From the NCBI GenBank assembly GCA_902491565.1, contig CABUIE010000002.1, positions 109,807 to 173,806 on the forward strand: a stretch of 64,000 bases of DNA, given 5' to 3'. Each line of letters begins with the position of its first letter. Position 1 is the stretch's first letter. The DNA is from an uncultured Collinsella sp. (GTDB lineage: Bacteria > Actinomycetota > Coriobacteriia > Coriobacteriales > Coriobacteriaceae). The notes beneath the pieces were generated by a model. That model made no database searches. It was not told where the DNA came from and saw nothing but the letters and a program-made list of their open reading frames with translations. The translations under genes were made by a program, and so were the position numbers. This document shows positions 16,345 to 23,758 of this stretch, piece after piece.

Positions 16345-16683
16345 TTAGCCCCTCAATCCAGAGAACAGAGCAAGAGCCTCGCCAAAGCCAGCATCGAGCA
16401 GAGCGATGACGACGCCGACGACGATCAGAGAAGCGCAAACAACAACCGAGTAGTTCACGAGCTCCTTCTTATCGGGCCACGTGACACGCTTCATCTCGGA
16501 CTTGACCGAAGCGAAATACTTCTTGGTGCGGGCGAAGAAACCAGGCTTCTCGTTCTTCTTGGACTTCGCAGCCTTCTCGTTCTTCTTGGCAACGGCCTTC
16601 TTGGCCTCAACCTTGGAGTTGGCGGCAGCTTTGTTGGCAGGTGCCGGCTGCTGAGCCTTCTTCTTGTTCTTCTTGTTGGCCAT
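16345..16683 (-). CDS. secE: Preprotein translocase subunit SecE
   Basis: 112 residues with a long Lys/Ala-rich N-terminal extension (residues 1-50) and a single C-terminal transmembrane helix (about 78-98, VVVCASLIVVGVVIALL). The amphipathic motif FFARTKKYFASVKSEMKRVTWPDKKELVNYS is the SecE signature. SecE clamps SecY in the translocon. The extended basic N-terminus is typical of actinobacterial SecE. Nearest neighbours are tRNA-Trp upstream and nusG 3 bases downstream. Confidence 0.96.
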   Translation of the reverse strand: MANKKNKKKAQQPAPANKAAANSKVEAKKAVAKKNEKAAKSKKNEKPGFFARTKKYFASVKSEMKRVTWPDKKELVNYSVVVCASLIVVGVVIALLDAGFGEALALFSGLRG

Positions 16684-16759
16684 TTGGGTTACCTCCGCGC
16701 AATGCGCTTATACATGAGTAAACCGTAAGCCCCCAAGTGGGAGCTTACGGAATAATGAC

Positions 16760-16835
16760 TGGCACGCCAGGAAGGACTCGAACCCTCAACACTCGGTTTT
16801 GGAGACCGATGCTCTACCAATTGAACTACTGGCGT
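16760..16835 (-). tRNA. tRNA-Trp (CCA)
   Basis: A 76-base cloverleaf reading on the minus strand: acceptor ACGCCAG/CTGGCGT, anticodon loop CTCCAAA with anticodon CCA, T-loop GGTTCGAGTCC, encoded 3' CCA. It sits between rpmG and secE, a conserved position. Confidence 0.96.
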
Positions 16836-16848
16836 ATGTGACAAGAGA

Positions 16849-16998
16849 CTAGCGAGTCTCTTTGTGCAGCGTGTGGTGACGGCACCAGGGGCAATACTTC
16901 TTGATCTCCATACGATCAGGCATGGTCGACTTGTTCTTGGTGGTCGTATAGTTGCGGCGCTTGCACTCAGTGCACGCAAGAGTAACTAGAGTACGCAT
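16849..16998 (-). CDS. rpmG: Ribosomal protein L33 (bL33)
   Basis: 49 residues. The zinc-binding form with Cys9-x2-Cys12 and Cys36-x2-Cys39 (ACTECKRRNYTTTKNKSTMPDRMEIKKYCPWCRHH). A longer open frame begins at 17037, but the family starts at MRTLVTLACTEC, ATG 16998. The gene heads the rpmG-tRNA-Trp-secE-nusG-rplK-rplA block. The C+ form implies zinc-replete growth. Confidence 0.95.
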   Translation of the reverse strand: MRTLVTLACTECKRRNYTTTKNKSTMPDRMEIKKYCPWCRHHTLHKETR

Positions 16999-17215
16999 GT
17001 ATCCTGAACCTTTCATTTCCGCCCCGTACGGGCACAAGTTGTTACTTTATCAGCTCCACGTAAGTGCTGTCAATGAAAACCTCGAGTCAATTGGTTCTCG
17101 GTGGATCCATTCATATTTGGAACACATCAATGAAGCCATCGAGAGCTAATCGACGGTGCATCCAGGACCATTATCGATCCTCTCGACACCAGCAACGGCT
17201 CAATATCCATTGCAG

Positions 17216-17251
17216 AAAAGAACCCGGCACCCATATAAGTGCCGGGTTCTC
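17216..17251 (-). terminator. Terminator after tuf
   Basis: GAACCCGGCAC (17220-17230) pairs with GTGCCGGGTTC (17240-17250). Read on the minus strand it is followed by TTTTC, 27 bases beyond the tuf stop. The rest of 17040-17215 shows no feature beyond the presumed rpmG promoter. Confidence 0.88.
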
Positions 17252-17277
17252 TAAGTCAGCTATATCAAAGAGCTAAT

Positions 17278-18468
17278 TTACTCAATGATCGTGGAGACGA
17301 TGCCCGAACCGACGGTGTGGCCACCCTCGCGGATAGCGAAGCGCAGGCCCTCCTCCATGGCGATCGGGTGGATGAGGTCGCCCTCGATGGTGATGTGGTC
17401 ACCAGGCATAGCCATCTCGGTGCCCTCGGGGAGCTTGACCGTACCGGTAACGTCGGTGGTACGGAAGTAGAACTGAGGACGATAACCATCGAAGAACGGG
17501 GTGTGACGGCCGCCCTCCTCCTTGGTCAGAACGTAGATCTCGCCGGTGAACTTGGTGTGCGGGGTAACCGAACCGGGCTTGCAGAGAACCTGGCCGCGCT
17601 CGATGTCCTCACGCTTGATGCCGCGGAGCAGCAGACCGACGTTGTCGCCAGCCTCGCAGAAGTCCATGGACTTACGGAACATCTCGATACCGGTAACGAC
17701 GGTGTTCTGGGTATCCTTGATGCCGACGATCTCGACGGGCTCGTTGAGCTTGAGCTCACCGCGCTCGACACGGCCAGTAGCAACGGTACCACGGCCGGAG
17801 ATGGTCATAACGTCCTCAACGGCCATCAGGAACGGGAGGTCGTTGTTACGAGCAGGCGTCGGGATGTACTCGTCGACGGCCTTCATGAGCTCGCGAATGG
17901 CGTCCATCCACTTGGCGTCGCCCTCGAGAGCGCCCAGAGCGGAGCCACGGATGACGGGGATGTCGTCGCCGGGGAAATCGTACTCGGAGAGGAGCTCACG
18001 GGTCTCCATCTCGACGAGGTCGATGAGCTCGTCATCGTCGACCATGTCGCACTTGTTCAGGAAGACGACGATGTAGGGAACGCCGACCTGACGGGCGAGC
18101 AGGATGTGCTCGCGGGTCTGAGCCATGGGGCCGTCGGTAGCAGCGATGACCAGGATAGCGCCGTCCATCTGAGCAGCGCCGGAGATCATGTTCTTGACGT
18201 AGTCAGCGTGGCCCGGGCAGTCAACGTGAGCGTAGTGACGGGCAGCGGTCTCGTACTCAACGTGGGAGACGGAAATCGTAATGCCGCGCTCGCGCTCCTC
18301 GGGAGCCTTGTCGATGTTCTCGAACGCAGTGAAGTCAGCCTTGCAGCCCTCGGTCTCGGAGAGAACCTTGGTGATGGCAGCGGTCAGCGTGGTCTTGCCG
18401 TGGTCGACGTGACCAATGGTGCCGATGTTAACATGCGGCTTAGTGCGCTCAAACTTCTCTTTGGCCAT
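17278..18468 (-). CDS. tuf: Elongation factor Tu
   Basis: A 396-residue GTPase delivering aminoacyl-tRNA to the ribosome. G1 GHVDHGKT (19-26), the switch I region around RGITI, G3 DCPGHADY and G4 NKCD are intact, followed by domains 2 and 3 ending GGHTVGSGIVSTIIE. It lies 3' of a tRNA-Tyr-Thr-Met cluster transcribed the same way and ends in a strong terminator. The arrangement of tRNA genes next to tuf is common in bacteria. Confidence 0.98.
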   Translation of the reverse strand: MAKEKFERTKPHVNIGTIGHVDHGKTTLTAAITKVLSETEGCKADFTAFENIDKAPEERERGITISVSHVEYETAARHYAHVDCPGHADYVKNMISGAAQMDGAILVIAATDGPMAQTREHILLARQVGVPYIVVFLNKCDMVDDDELIDLVEMETRELLSEYDFPGDDIPVIRGSALGALEGDAKWMDAIRELMKAVDEYIPTPARNNDLPFLMAVEDVMTISGRGTVATGRVERGELKLNEPVEIVGIKDTQNTVVTGIEMFRKSMDFCEAGDNVGLLLRGIKREDIERGQVLCKPGSVTPHTKFTGEIYVLTKEEGGRHTPFFDGYRPQFYFRTTDVTGTVKLPEGTEMAMPGDHITIEGDLIHPIAMEEGLRFAIREGGHTVGSGIVSTIIE

Positions 18469-18564
18469 AAAGCCCTCCTCTTAACAGGTCGTCCCCGGAC
18501 GGGACTTTGCCTTTATACCATAGTGGCCTCTCAACATACTATTGAGAAGCCACCGTGTTACCTA

Positions 18565-18641
18565 TGGTAGCGGTGACTGGATTCGAACCAGTGACGCCAC
18601 GGGTATGAACCGTGTGCTCTAACCAACTGAGCTACACCGCC
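18565..18641 (-). tRNA. tRNA-Met (CAT), elongator type
   Basis: 77 bases on the minus strand. Acceptor GGCGGTG/CACCGCT begins with a G-U pair, anticodon loop TTCATAC, T-arm CTGGTTCGAATCCAG, encoded CCA. The fully paired acceptor end argues against an initiator tRNA. Confidence 0.93.
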
Positions 18642-18644
18642 GGA

Positions 18645-18720
18645 TGGAGCCTGCAACCAGACTTGAACTGGTGACCTCTTCGTTACCAACGAAGTGCTCT
18701 ACCGACTGAGCTATACAGGC
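18645..18720 (-). tRNA. tRNA-Thr (GGT)
   Basis: 76 bases. Acceptor GCCTGTA/TGCAGGC, anticodon stem CTTCG/CGAAG with loop TTGGTAA, encoded CCA. Only 3 bases separate it from tRNA-Met. Confidence 0.94.
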
Positions 18721-18727
18721 ACTTGAC

Positions 18728-18812
18728 GGGTGGGAGCTATAGGATTCGAACCTATGTAGGCAGAGCCAACGGGTTTACAGCCCGTCCCCATTAACCACTC
18801 GGGCAAACTCCC
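18728..18812 (-). tRNA. tRNA-Tyr (GTA)
   Basis: A class II tRNA with a long variable arm. Acceptor GGGAG/CTCCC, anticodon loop CTGTAAA, T-loop GGTTCGAATCC. The 3' end reads ACCC, so the terminal A of CCA is not encoded and must be added. Confidence 0.92.
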
Positions 18813-19120
18813 AATCGTTCAAGTATCCGCAGGTCCTTTGGTCTTTTGGACCGCCGCCCCCGCGAACGAAGAAGATAATACGATGCCACCTTGGGGGCTG
18901 TCAACGAAAACCTCTAGATACACGGTGCCGGGCGTATCTATATAGCCGTGACCTGCGGTTTTATTGAGTTTGGATATGAAGGACGGTGGATTTGGCTACG
19001 CTTGTAACATTTCACGAGGGAACACTTTGTCACGGTGGAGTACATCTGCAGCATCGACCTTCGATACCGACCCTCTTGCACTATTACATAGGTCACGATC
19101 GTGCTTCCACGGCACGTTCA
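18813..19120. other. Intergenic region upstream of the tRNA cluster
   Basis: This stretch must hold the tRNA-tuf promoter (minus strand). No convincing boxes, reading frame or RNA gene were recognised. A short open frame (18996-19184, minus) lacks a ribosome site and family features. Confidence 0.4.
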
Positions 19121-19181
19121 AGCGTGGATAATCTCCCGCTTTTAGCGCGGCTCTAAGCCCAAAGCGGAGATTATCCACGCT
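19121..19181. repeat. Perfect 16-bp inverted repeat near the bgl module
   Basis: AGCGTGGATAATCTCC (19121-19136) and its exact reverse complement (19166-19181) flank a 29-base loop. The right arm continues into a 20-mer that is repeated beyond the PTS gene at 23221. It lies just past the 3' end of the RpiR gene. Confidence 0.65.
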
Positions 19182-19189
19182 CATTCTCC
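19170..19189. repeat. 20-mer direct repeat, left copy
   Basis: ATTATCCACGCTCATTCTCC. The copy at 23221-23240 differs at one base. The pair brackets the RpiR-GH1-PTS module (about 4 kb). Confidence 0.6.
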
Positions 19190-19211
19190 AGACGGGAGAA
19201 CTATAGAGCCG

Positions 19212-20048
19212 CTACTGCTCGGGCCAGACCAAAGTAGACCCATAGAGCGGCTCTCCCTTGGTGCAGGGGTAGCGACTCAAGTAACACGACGATAGCAAGT
19301 CGAAGAAATAGGTCATGGCGTATTTCGAATAAACGCCGAGTCGGTCAATTCCGTTTCCCGCATTACCAAGACGATATACACGGTCAAAAGACCTCGATTT
19401 GTCATCGTTGCTAAACGCAGTAATTAGAATCTTCCTGCCCGAACGGCAATCAAGATACTCACGCGCCTGGGACGCAAATAGCCCGGAGACCGATACGAGA
19501 ATTATCAATGACTGCGAAGCGTCTCCCATGTTTTTCAATTCCGCGACGTTAGCCCCAGCAACTATGCGAACTATCTTGCCCGCATAAAACATTTCCTGCT
19601 GAAATCGTACGAGATTGGCGCTCACATTATTGGTGCACCAGATTTCAACGTTTTTATGGCCATCAATTTCGTCGGCAAGGTGCTTAATAGCGATATCGGA
19701 CACGCCGCTTTCAACCTCAGCGAACATCTCGATCATGCGAACGTCGAGCTCTGCCCTGTACTCCTCGTAGCCAAATTCCTCCTCTCGATGGCTTAAGTCG
19801 CTTGGAAAGACTGATTGAGTAAATGATTCTTTCAAATCGCTAAGAGACTGGTAGCCCAATCGATTGCAGAAACGACGAACAGCGGAACGGGTCACGAATG
19901 CATCGCGGGTTATTGTGGCAACATTGATTTCGCTCGAACGCCTAATGTGAGCGATGAGATATCGAGCGATGGCGGCATCGTTTGACCCAAACTCGCTGTT
20001 GATGATGGAGCTAATGCGATTGAGCACATCGAAGTCATTGATATTCAC
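19212..20048 (-). CDS. RpiR-family transcriptional regulator of the beta-glucoside module
   Basis: 278 residues. The N-terminal RpiR HTH (AAIARYLIAHIRRSSEINVATITRDAFVTRSAVRRFCNRLGYQSLSDLKESF) is followed by a sugar-phosphate-binding SIS domain (about 130-260, SLIILVSVSGLFASQAREYLDCRSGRKILITAFSNDD). Such proteins sense phosphosugars and control PTS operons. GTG 20048 follows AGAGGGA; the ATG 13 codons upstream has no ribosome site. It is divergent from the GH1-PTS operon. Base composition is visibly more AT-rich than the neighbouring ribosomal block. Confidence 0.87.
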   Translation of the reverse strand: MNINDFDVLNRISSIINSEFGSNDAAIARYLIAHIRRSSEINVATITRDAFVTRSAVRRFCNRLGYQSLSDLKESFTQSVFPSDLSHREEEFGYEEYRAELDVRMIEMFAEVESGVSDIAIKHLADEIDGHKNVEIWCTNNVSANLVRFQQEMFYAGKIVRIVAGANVAELKNMGDASQSLIILVSVSGLFASQAREYLDCRSGRKILITAFSNDDKSRSFDRVYRLGNAGNGIDRLGVYSKYAMTYFFDLLSSCYLSRYPCTKGEPLYGSTLVWPEQ

Positions 20049-20090
20049 GTGATCCCTCTTTCCGCTCTCCTCGAAATCATAGTTCATTTA

Positions 20091-20128
20091 TTGAATCAAA
20101 CAGCTTTGGTCGTTCTCCTATGATTCAA
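20091..20128. promoter_or_regulatory. Inverted repeat in the RpiR/GH1 divergent promoter
   Basis: TTGAATCA (20091-20098) and TGATTCAA (20121-20128), perfect 8-bp arms with a 22-base spacer, lie in the intergenic region between regulator and operon. A candidate RpiR operator, inferred from position and symmetry. Confidence 0.5.
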
Positions 20129-20199
20129 ATCAGTTGACGTCATCTTAATCGTAATTCCGCCACACGTATCCACCGTGTTGAATGATGGAAAGGGGATTC

Positions 20200-21618
20200 A
20201 TGGGCAACGTGAACAACATCCCGTTTCTCTGGGGTTCCGCCACGGCGTCTTATCAGTGCGAGGGTGCCTGGAACGAAGACGGCAAAGGCCTTGGCGAGTG
20301 GGATTTCTTTAACCACACAAGCAATAAGAACATCAACCATGTTGACGGTGATGTATCTTGCGACTTCTACCATCGCTATGAAGAAGATATCCGCATGATG
20401 AAAGAAGGCGGACAAAACACCTATCGCTTCTCTCTTTCATGGAGTCGAATCATCCCCACGGGTATCGGTGAAGTGAATGAAAAGGGTATCGATTTTTATA
20501 ATCGGGTCATTGATTGCTGCCTCGAAAATGGCATAGAGCCCAACGTTACGCTGTTCCATTACGATCTGCCATTCACGCTTGCTTGCAAAGGCGGATGGCT
20601 GAACAACGATATGGCAGAGTGGTTCTGCAAATACGCCAAGATTTGCTTTGAGCGCTTTGGAGACCGCGTCAAAATCTGGGCTACCGTTAACGAGCCGCAT
20701 TTCTACAGCTACTGCGTAAACATGTTGGGCAACTATCCCCCCAATCGATCGCTCGACGTTCAGTCGTACATGCAGTTTCAGTACAACCTGATGCGCGCAA
20801 GCGCACTCGCAGTCCGAGCATATCGTCAAATGGGCTACGACGGCATCATCGGCGCCGTCCACGATGGCGGCGTTGTCGAACTCGACCCGGCAACCGAGCA
20901 CCCCGATGACGTATTTCGATACGCAGACTTTTTCGCCAATCGCATGATTCTGGCACCAGCACTTCAGGGTCAACTGCCGCCAGAAATGGACGAAATCCTT
21001 GAAAAACTTGGCGTCTCGCTCTATCGATCCCCAAATGACGTAGAAGAATTCAGAGACGGTAAAGTCGATTTTATTGGACTCAACGTGTATTGCCGAGAGT
21101 ATGTAACCGACTGGCACGGTGGAGAGCTTGCCGTTTCGGCGAACAATAAGGGCGGTTCGAGCAAAAAGGTCGAAGGAAAATGCATTGCGCCCTTGTTTGA
21201 AAGCGCCCGCGACAGCAATGTTCCCCGCAATAAATGGGGCCGCGAAATACTCCCAAGTTGCATGTATTCAACCATCATGGATGTCCACGAGCGCTATGAC
21301 GCGCCCCGCATCTTTATTACGGAAAACGGACATGGCGCCTATGAGCAACCAGACGCAGACGGAATAATCCACGATGATGACCGCATCGAGCTTCTGGGCC
21401 AGTTCATCGAGCACATGATGAGGGCTAAGCGCGACGGCGCGCGCGTTGAGGGCTACTACCTCTGGTCGACGATGGATCTGTATAGCTGGATCAACGGCTA
21501 CGAAAAACGATACGGACTTGTCCATATCGACTTCGAGAACAATCTGGAGCGCACCCCCAAAAAGAGCTGGTATTGGTACCGAGACCTTATCTCGAAGTAT
21601 CAGGAGCAGGAAGGTTAG
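20200..21618 (+). CDS. GH1 6-phospho-beta-glycosidase
   Basis: A 472-residue cytoplasmic glycoside hydrolase of family 1. The acid/base is Glu165 in TVNEP and the nucleophile Glu375 in ITENGHG. The FLWGSATASYQCEGAW start is typical. SWINGYEKRYGLVHIDF carries the Lys-x-Tyr phosphate-binding pattern of 6-phospho-beta-glucosidases and galactosidases, so it acts on sugar phosphates delivered by the PTS. ATG 20200 follows GAAAGGGG. The PTS IIBC starts 9 bases after the stop. Glucoside versus galactoside specificity is unsettled. Confidence 0.92.
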   Translation: MGNVNNIPFLWGSATASYQCEGAWNEDGKGLGEWDFFNHTSNKNINHVDGDVSCDFYHRYEEDIRMMKEGGQNTYRFSLSWSRIIPTGIGEVNEKGIDFYNRVIDCCLENGIEPNVTLFHYDLPFTLACKGGWLNNDMAEWFCKYAKICFERFGDRVKIWATVNEPHFYSYCVNMLGNYPPNRSLDVQSYMQFQYNLMRASALAVRAYRQMGYDGIIGAVHDGGVVELDPATEHPDDVFRYADFFANRMILAPALQGQLPPEMDEILEKLGVSLYRSPNDVEEFRDGKVDFIGLNVYCREYVTDWHGGELAVSANNKGGSSKKVEGKCIAPLFESARDSNVPRNKWGREILPSCMYSTIMDVHERYDAPRIFITENGHGAYEQPDADGIIHDDDRIELLGQFIEHMMRAKRDGARVEGYYLWSTMDLYSWINGYEKRYGLVHIDFENNLERTPKKSWYWYRDLISKYQEQEG

Positions 21619-21627
21619 GAGAAAGAG

Positions 21628-23028
21628 ATGAAATATCAGGCAATGTCCGAAACAGTCCTAAAGGCTGTTGGCGGCAAAGAGAACATTACATCGGTAACTC
21701 ATTGTGCGACGCGCCTTCGCATCGACGCACGAGACACCTCGATCATCGATCTCCAGCTCGCCAAATCGGCTGACCAGGCGCTCGGGGCAGTAGTCAGCGG
21801 TGGCCAGCTTCAGGTGATCATCGGCCCCAACGTCACCGAGGCCTACAACGACTTCCTCGACTTCGCGGGAATCGAAGTCGGCGGTGGCACGGTTGCCGAC
21901 GATGCCCAAACCGCCAAAGACCTTGCAGAAGGCATTAAAAGCGGTAACACCGCCATGGGCTTGATTGAGAAATTCGGGAACGTCTCTGCACAGGTATTCA
22001 TGCCCATCGTCCCGGCGCTCATCGTTGGCGGACTCATTCTTTCGATCAAGAATCTCCTGGTCAATTATTGTGGATTGAGCACCGATAGCGGAACCGCCCA
22101 GGTTCTGCTGGCGATCTTCAGCGCCTCATTTAGCTTCCTGCCCGTTTACCTCGGCTATCAGCTCGCCGCCGTCATGAAGATGCAGCCTATCATGGGCGCA
22201 CTGCTGGGCGCAATCATGATTAGCTCGTCTATTAGCGGTGCTGAGGGTCTCGACTTTCTTGGCATCCCCATCCCGACGAATGACTACTCGAGCACGGTGG
22301 TGCCAATCGTACTGGGCGTTGTGTTCATGTACTTTGTTGATCGCGGTCTTCAGAAAATCATCCCCGACATTACCAAACTGTTCTTGAAGCCGCTGCTCAC
22401 CATGATCATCGTCGTGCCTGTTGAGCTGATTATCCTCGGCCCCGCCGGCAGCATGATGGGCTACGCGCTGAGTGATGCCGCCACGTGGCTCATGGATAAC
22501 GTGGCATTTATCGCTACTCCAATCCTTGCAGCCCTTAACCCCTATTTTGTCATGCTCGGTCTTGATAAGGCCTACATCGCGATCGAAGTTACGAGCTTGG
22601 CGCAGCTCGGCTGGGCGCCCATCATCTTTGGCTTCATCTCAAACCTCTGCATTGGCGGCACGAGTCTCGCCTTGGCAACTGCAATGAAAGGCAACAAGGA
22701 GAAGAGAGGTATGGTCACCACGGTTGCCGTCACCGCACTCTGTGGCGTAACTGAGCCCGCATTTTACGGCTGCCTCATCGAGCGTCCCCGCCTGCTTGTC
22801 GGCACAGCAATCGGCGCCCTCTGCGCGGGACTCCCTGCAGGCATCTTCGTCCTGAAGGAGTATGTTGCGGGAGCATGCCCCGGTCTTCTTTCTGCGCTGA
22901 TCTTTATCGCTCCCGATGGATCCATGGGCAACTTCGTACTGGCGTGCGTTGTCGCCGTCATCGCCATCGTTGTCTCGTTCATCGCTGCACGCGTGATCAT
23001 CAAGAAGAATCCCAACTATATTGAGTAG
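21628..23028 (+). CDS. PTS beta-glucoside-type IIBC permease
   Basis: 466 residues. The IIB domain (1-90) has the phosphorylated Cys26 in VTHCATRLRI. The IIC domain (about 105-460) has about ten hydrophobic segments, MKMQPIMGALLGAIMISS and the signature ALCGVTEPAFYG. It imports and phosphorylates a beta-glucoside or similar disaccharide. Unlike BglF-type proteins there is no C-terminal IIA domain; the stand-alone Crr at 2265 is the only IIA in the window. AGGAGA precedes ATG 21628; co-transcribed with the GH1 gene. Confidence 0.92.
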   Translation: MKYQAMSETVLKAVGGKENITSVTHCATRLRIDARDTSIIDLQLAKSADQALGAVVSGGQLQVIIGPNVTEAYNDFLDFAGIEVGGGTVADDAQTAKDLAEGIKSGNTAMGLIEKFGNVSAQVFMPIVPALIVGGLILSIKNLLVNYCGLSTDSGTAQVLLAIFSASFSFLPVYLGYQLAAVMKMQPIMGALLGAIMISSSISGAEGLDFLGIPIPTNDYSSTVVPIVLGVVFMYFVDRGLQKIIPDITKLFLKPLLTMIIVVPVELIILGPAGSMMGYALSDAATWLMDNVAFIATPILAALNPYFVMLGLDKAYIAIEVTSLAQLGWAPIIFGFISNLCIGGTSLALATAMKGNKEKRGMVTTVAVTALCGVTEPAFYGCLIERPRLLVGTAIGALCAGLPAGIFVLKEYVAGACPGLLSALIFIAPDGSMGNFVLACVVAVIAIVVSFIAARVIIKKNPNYIE

Positions 23029-23129
23029 ATGCCCGCTGCTTGCATTGGGGACATCCTCGGCAGACCATTAGCAAGAACCCAAGAAGTCCCTTAGGAGCTC
23101 GATTAATCCATTCGGATTCCTCAGGCACA

Positions 23130-23168
23130 AACGACCCCGATTCCACAATGAAATCGGGGTCGTTGTTT
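23130..23168 (+). terminator. Terminator after the PTS operon
   Basis: AACGACCCCGATT / AATCGGGGTCGTT, a perfect 13-bp stem, followed by GTTTCT. Confidence 0.88.
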
Positions 23169-23220
23169 CTAAAGCCTTCGATAGACAATCGGTGTTTACC
23201 TTAGCTCCCTATCCAAGTTA

Positions 23221-23240
23221 ATTATCCACGCTCGTTCTCC
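23221..23240. repeat. 20-mer direct repeat, right copy
   Basis: ATTATCCACGCTCGTTCTCC, 19 of 20 bases identical to 19170-19189. A shorter relative, AATCCACGCTCG, follows at 23274-23285. Confidence 0.6.
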
Positions 23241-23320
23241 GGTCGGAAGATTTTCTTCTCTCGCGTGTCCAGAAATCCACGCTCGAGCAGAACATCCAGG
23301 TCCGCACCCGCCCTTGTCTC

Positions 23321-23447
23321 GATCTGTAACAGCAAGAGGCCTATTCCGCTTCTACATGTTACAGATCAAGATATTCCTAAAACACCCTAAGTTTCATCTC
23401 AATCTGTAACAGTTAGATGCCAAATATCGGTCTTGGTGTTACAGATT
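23321..23447. repeat. Two tandem ATCTGTAACA inverted repeats
   Basis: GATCTGTAACA / TGTTACAGATC (23321-23331, 23357-23367) and AATCTGTAACA / TGTTACAGATT (23401-23411, 23437-23447). Each pair has a 25-base spacer and the two units are exactly 80 bases apart. The spacers are not similar beyond a few bases. No gene lies between 23029 and 23758 apart from these, a terminator and the att site. Confidence 0.75.
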
Positions 23448-23521
23448 TAGACAAACTGGAGGACGAGACAAACCAAAAACGGGATGGGCGCTAACCCGAT
23501 GGCGCACCACCTAAATAGAAA

Positions 23522-23560
23522 CGGGCTCTGTCCCATATAGAGACAGAGCCCGAAACCCTC
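23522..23560 (-). terminator. Original tRNA-Thr terminator, now displaced
   Basis: CGGGCTCTGTC / GACAGAGCCCG is followed on the minus strand by TTTCTATTT. It lies directly downstream of the 3' tRNA fragment at attL and 17.7 kb from the functional tRNA gene. Confidence 0.8.
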
Positions 23561-23604
23561 ATGGAGCCAGTGACAGGAATCGAACCTGCAACCCACTGAT
23601 TACA
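23561..23604. repeat. attL, 3' half of tRNA-Thr
   Basis: Identical over 44 bases to the 3' half of the tRNA at 41294-41368, from the anticodon loop to CCA. The sequence diverges directly afterwards (TCGC instead of AATC). It cannot fold as a complete tRNA. Confidence 0.92.
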
Positions 23605-23717
23605 TCGCTTTCCATTCTGGTTAATAGCGTCCATCTGCGACTATAGCGACCGTAACCTCGCCTTTTTCTTTCGTTTTCCGCTTATAGTCTCACTTGAGAC
23701 GTCTCCGAAACAGTCAA

Positions 23718-23749
23718 ATTGCACACTCATTGCACACGCGATTGCACAC
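23718..23749. promoter_or_regulatory. Left arm-type integrase repeats
   Basis: ATTGCACAC occurs three times in direct orientation at 23718, 23729 and 23741, spaced 11 and 12 bases, just before the integrase start. The same motif triplet is found at the other end of the element (41201-41232). Confidence 0.7.
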
Positions 23750-23758
23750 GGAGGGACA

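Noticed and set aside
23321..23447. Possible CRISPR array
   Set aside because: The repeats are 11-bp inverted half-sites, only two units, with no conserved full-length direct repeat and no cas genes.
23562..23604. tRNA-like sequence
   Set aside because: Only the 3' half of tRNA-Thr; the sequence diverges before the anticodon stem is complete. Annotated as attL instead of a tRNA gene.
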